Source of the DNA: [Clostridium] innocuum
GTDB lineage: Bacteria; Bacillota_I; Bacilli_A; Erysipelotrichales; Erysipelotrichaceae
Assembly (NCBI GenBank): GCA_012317185.1
Contig: CP048838.1
Span: forward strand, 3,162,001 to 3,226,000
Length of the DNA: 64,000 nt
Direction: 5' to 3'
Shown: in pieces, positions 61,599-64,000 of the stretch
How the letters are laid out: each line of letters begins with the position of its first letter
Numbering within the stretch: position 1 is the stretch's first letter
Notes under the pieces: model-generated
Told to the model about the DNA's origin: nothing
The model's input: only the letters and a program-made list of their open reading frames with translations
Databases searched by the model: none
Translations under genes and position numbers: made by a program

Positions 61599-61833
61599 AA
61601 ATCTGCCTCCTCACTCAAACACAGGTACATCATACCAAATCTCCATGTTATCTTCCATAGCTTTTCGCTGCACTTGCGCAACGCTGCGTTGCATTTCTGA
61701 ATTTTGCTGTGATTCTTATAAAAAAACCCTGTCGTTAGATTCGCGTTAGATTCGGCAAGGCTTTTTTACGATCGCTTTATCCTAAATCTGATCGAAATCT
61801 TTGCGGCGTTTTCTTTCCTACGGTATGATTTCA
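61599..61833. other. Intergenic region with tandem GTTAGATTCG and hairpin
   Basis: GTTAGATTCG occurs twice in tandem at about 61734-61755. On the minus strand an imperfect stem there is followed by seven T residues and may terminate the ACT-domain operon. No gene is seen. Confidence 0.4.
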
Positions 61834-62199
61834 TCACAGGATACGATAGCCTGCTTCTGCAAGTATCCTCACTGCATTCTCAAACTGCTCCTCCTTCATC
61901 AGGATATAATCGGTGTTGTACGTAGATATGGCAAAGATGCCGATGCTGTTTTTCGCAAGCAGCGTTGAAATCTCGGACAGAATGCCGATCAGGGAGAAAT
62001 CCAGAATTCCCTGTATGCGAAATGCCTTCCAGTGATCTTCACGCTCGATGGTATTTTCCGGTACCTCCTCCTGTAAACAGACAAGTGAATTTTCCTCATC
62101 TGTTTTTCCTATAAAGCAATAGGTGCTGTTCAAATTCACCATGGAATAATCCACCACCTTGCATACGGAAAAGCTTCCGTCCAGTTTTTTCAGCTCCAT
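61834..62199 (-). CDS. ACT-domain protein (CASTOR/COG3603-like)
   Basis: This 121-residue protein has an N-terminal ACT-like half and a C-terminal ACT_7 domain: FRIQGILDFSLIGILSEIST then GIFAISTYNTDYILMKEEQF and a final AEAGYRIL. These proteins resemble the amino-acid-sensing CASTOR fold; bacterial members probably bind amino acids, but their targets are unknown. Start follows AAGAAGGAGATTTT. Third gene of a GNAT-YdeI-ACT cluster with gaps of 39 and 28 bases. Confidence 0.85.
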   Translation of the reverse strand: MELKKLDGSFSVCKVVDYSMVNLNSTYCFIGKTDEENSLVCLQEEVPENTIEREDHWKAFRIQGILDFSLIGILSEISTLLAKNSIGIFAISTYNTDYILMKEEQFENAVRILAEAGYRIL

Positions 62200-62227
62200 A
62201 AAATCTCCTTCTTTGCTTTCTCCAAGC

Positions 62228-62791
62228 TCACATTGGCTTTAAGTTTTTTTCCAGCCGATCCATCATCCATGCAAGACGCCGGCTGCGACCCGCTTCTGTC
62301 TTTGCATCAAGATAAGCACGTGTATATGTCTTTTTCACCGATGCCGGCATCTTCTGAAAATTAGTATAAGCCTGTGCATTTTCCTTTAACAAGGCAGCAA
62401 CTGCCGCAATCTGTTCCTCGCTGATTGCAGAAGGAGAAGCGGCGTTGTCCCACTGTCCGTTCTTTTTCGCCTCTTCTATTTTCCTGCGTCCGTATTCCGT
62501 CATGGCACCGCATGCTTCCAGCTCCTGAACCAGCGCCTTGTTTTTCTGTGACCATTTGCTGCCAGCTCTTCGCGGCGCAAAATACTTCTTGTAGGATGTA
62601 TCATCCATCTTCTTCATCACGCCGTCAATCCAGCCAAAGCAAAGTGCCTCCAGTAAAGCATCGTTTGCGGACAGTGTTTCCACCTCCTTTGTTTTGCCAA
62701 ATTCCAGCCACACCCCTTCCCTGCGCCGGCAGTTTTCGCTCAGCCATTCTCTGAATGCTTCCCGTGTTTTAAATCGCAAAAGCTCGCTCAT
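62228..62791 (-). CDS. YdeI/OmpD-associated family protein
   Basis: This 187-residue protein has the family pattern: FREWLSENCRRREGVWLEFG, then LLEALCFGWIDGVMKKMDD near 47-65, YFAPRRAGSKWSQKN near 70-84 and C-terminal RAYLDAKTEAGRSRRLAWMM. Members have been linked to bacteriocin or peptide resistance and OmpD; the mechanism is not known. Start follows AAAGGAGGAAATGT. Confidence 0.88.
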   Translation of the reverse strand: MSELLRFKTREAFREWLSENCRRREGVWLEFGKTKEVETLSANDALLEALCFGWIDGVMKKMDDTSYKKYFAPRRAGSKWSQKNKALVQELEACGAMTEYGRRKIEEAKKNGQWDNAASPSAISEEQIAAVAALLKENAQAYTNFQKMPASVKKTYTRAYLDAKTEAGRSRRLAWMMDRLEKNLKPM

Positions 62792-62830
62792 ACATTTCCT
62801 CCTTTCTTAAGCTGCTGGTTTCAAATCACG

Positions 62831-63358
62831 TTATCCCAGCAGTTCTTTTTCTGTTATGACTTTTTCAAAGCCCAATTCATGCAGTGTCAAAGTATCATCA
62901 ATAACCTCATGATAGATGCCCTTCGCCTGAATAAACCCGTTTTTCTCATACAGCCGGATGGCCGGTGTATTGCTGTCCACCGCAAACAGCCGTAAAACAT
63001 CTGCCTGCCGTTCCTTTGCACAACGCATTGCTTCCCGTATCGCTGCTCTGCCAACACCCTTTCCCATCGCATCCACATGCACACCAAGGCGGTCAAGATA
63101 CAGGGCTTTCTGTCCTGATAGATGCCAGTCGACGTGCTGTTCCCCCTTATTATGCTCGCATAATGCAAACGCAGCCAGTATCCGGGCATCCTTCTGCAGG
63201 ACATACATACGCTCCTGTTTAATATCCTCCGGAAAACAAATGCAGGGATACACCGCATCCCATATACAGATTTGCTGTGCATACATATGTGCAATAATAG
63301 CTTCATACATAACCTGCAGCTGAGGCAGATCCTGTTTAACCGCTTTTCTAATGATCAT
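62831..63358 (-). CDS. GNAT-family N-acetyltransferase
   Basis: This 175-residue protein has the GNAT core: IIRKAVKQDLPQLQVMYEA at the start, LDRLGVHVDAMGKGVGRAAI as the acetyl-CoA loop (MGKGVGRA) near 92-112, LRLFAVDSNTPAIRLYEKNG near 122-141 and an FI-x-x-x-GIYHEV end. Target unknown. Start follows AAGGAGAGTTCGGT. It heads the small cluster with the YdeI-like and ACT genes. Confidence 0.9.
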   Translation of the reverse strand: MIIRKAVKQDLPQLQVMYEAIIAHMYAQQICIWDAVYPCICFPEDIKQERMYVLQKDARILAAFALCEHNKGEQHVDWHLSGQKALYLDRLGVHVDAMGKGVGRAAIREAMRCAKERQADVLRLFAVDSNTPAIRLYEKNGFIQAKGIYHEVIDDTLTLHELGFEKVITEKELLG

Positions 63359-63724
63359 ACCGAACTCTCCTTACGCTTTTAAAAGTCGCCTGAATGTGTT
63401 TCCTATGTAATAACGATTACATATCCTATAAGCCACAGACTTATTTCCCTTACCCAAGCCTTTTCTTACCGTGCTGATCCCGATACAAGCGTCAGGTTTT
63501 TCATTATTATAACAAAATCAAACAGAATATGTATCCCTTTCTGCCATTCTTTTCTTTTTTGTGTAATCTAACTGCCTGCTTCATTATGATCAACAGGAAT
63601 CAAGCAGGGTACATCTGTTGCATTTTGTAAATTATTTACAATTTTTATTGGAAAATCATCTCCCTTTATTCCCTTATAATTAAAAAGAATGTATAATTTT
63701 AATGTCGAAATATAGGAGCATATT
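63359..63724. other. Divergent intergenic region
   Basis: The 366 bases become strongly AT-rich toward the right. TATAAT occurs at 63675-63680 and 63692-63697, either of which could serve the plus-strand gene at 63725; -35 matches are weak. No RNA gene is recognised. Confidence 0.4.
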
Positions 63725-64000
63725 ATGCCACAGGATACATACGATTTTAACCGTATAGATTTGAATGAGATTTACAGTCTGTTTCACACAAAAGATGAAC
63801 GCAGGCTGGATTCCGTTAAGGAATTCATAGAAGCAGAAAACTATATGAAGGCTATTCATAAACTGAATGAGTTTTCTTCAAGCAATGAGCCCGCTGTCAT
63901 TTTAAAGGGTATCCTTTTCCTATACCTAGGGGATATGCAGAAGGCCATTTCATTATGGAAGCCATATATCAAAAAGAATAAGGCGCACCCTCTGATGATG
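63725..64000 (+). CDS. Unidentified protein, possibly TPR-like (3' end outside window)
   Basis: The 92 visible residues start MPQDTYDFNRIDLNEIYSLF and continue with a repeat-like helical stretch (AENYMKAIHKLNEF and LYLGDMQKAISLWKPYI) that resembles TPR helices. ATG at 63725 has TATAGGAGCATATT upstream. No known family can be named from this part. Confidence 0.7.
   Translation, partial: MPQDTYDFNRIDLNEIYSLFHTKDERRLDSVKEFIEAENYMKAIHKLNEFSSSNEPAVILKGILFLYLGDMQKAISLWKPYIKKNKAHPLMM

Overview
The window looks like a chromosome segment from a low-to-mid GC Firmicute, most likely an Erysipelotrichaceae/[Clostridium] innocuum-type gut anaerobe. This placement is inferred from the glycyl-radical hydroxyproline pathway, CIRCE-controlled heat-shock genes, very strong AGGAGG-type ribosome binding sites, lipoprotein signals and XRE/PadR regulators. 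No 16S rRNA is present to fix it.

Layout. Positions 1-3179 are the end of an integrative conjugative element (relaxosome/replication genes pcfB-like, dnaC-like, repA-like; a ClbS/DfsB-like cargo gene; a CD1845-like membrane protein). It is inserted in the 3' part of the 23S rRNA methyltransferase gene rlmD and supplies a foreign C-terminal tail to it. From 4.5 to 12.3 kb there is a HAD phosphatase and a minus-strand hydroxyproline operon (XRE-cupin regulator, HypE activase, HypD dehydratase, ProC, then a TauE/SafE permease), followed by two small membrane proteins. From 12.9 to 22.1 kb lie htpG under two CIRCE boxes, proBA, and the oxidative arm of the TCA cycle (citrate synthase, NAD isocitrate dehydrogenase, divergent aconitase). 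Together these genes make 2-oxoglutarate/glutamate and proline, and ProC links that arm to hydroxyproline use.

From 22.2 to 30.3 kb the sequence is looser. It holds a three-unit array of palindromic repeats resembling a miniature CRISPR, a frameshifted serpin, an UMF1-type transporter, a phosphodiesterase, a Cys-rich 76-residue protein, acetyltransferase and hydrolase genes, and a truncated ABC ATPase. From 30.3 to 45.7 kb is a c-di-GMP-rich region. Two separate operons each pair an orphan extracellular solute-binding lipoprotein with an overlapping membrane GGDEF-EAL protein, and a third GGDEF-EAL protein and a double GntR regulator lie between them. A likely small RNA, an XRE/2-TM gene pair and a tRNA-Leu are also here.

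From 46 to 57.5 kb are a BglG/Mga-like regulator divergent from an MFS pump-amidohydrolase operon, CIRCE-controlled hsp20, a GH13 amylase fused to a DUF1653 domain, and a PadR-HAAS-DUF4097 envelope-stress operon whose last gene looks like a class I isoprenoid synthase. From 58 to 61.6 kb are a second copy of the XRE/2-TM pair and a longer XRE-membrane gene split by an IS200/IS605-family element whose tnpB is itself decayed. The right end carries a GNAT-YdeI-ACT cluster and the start of an unidentified gene.
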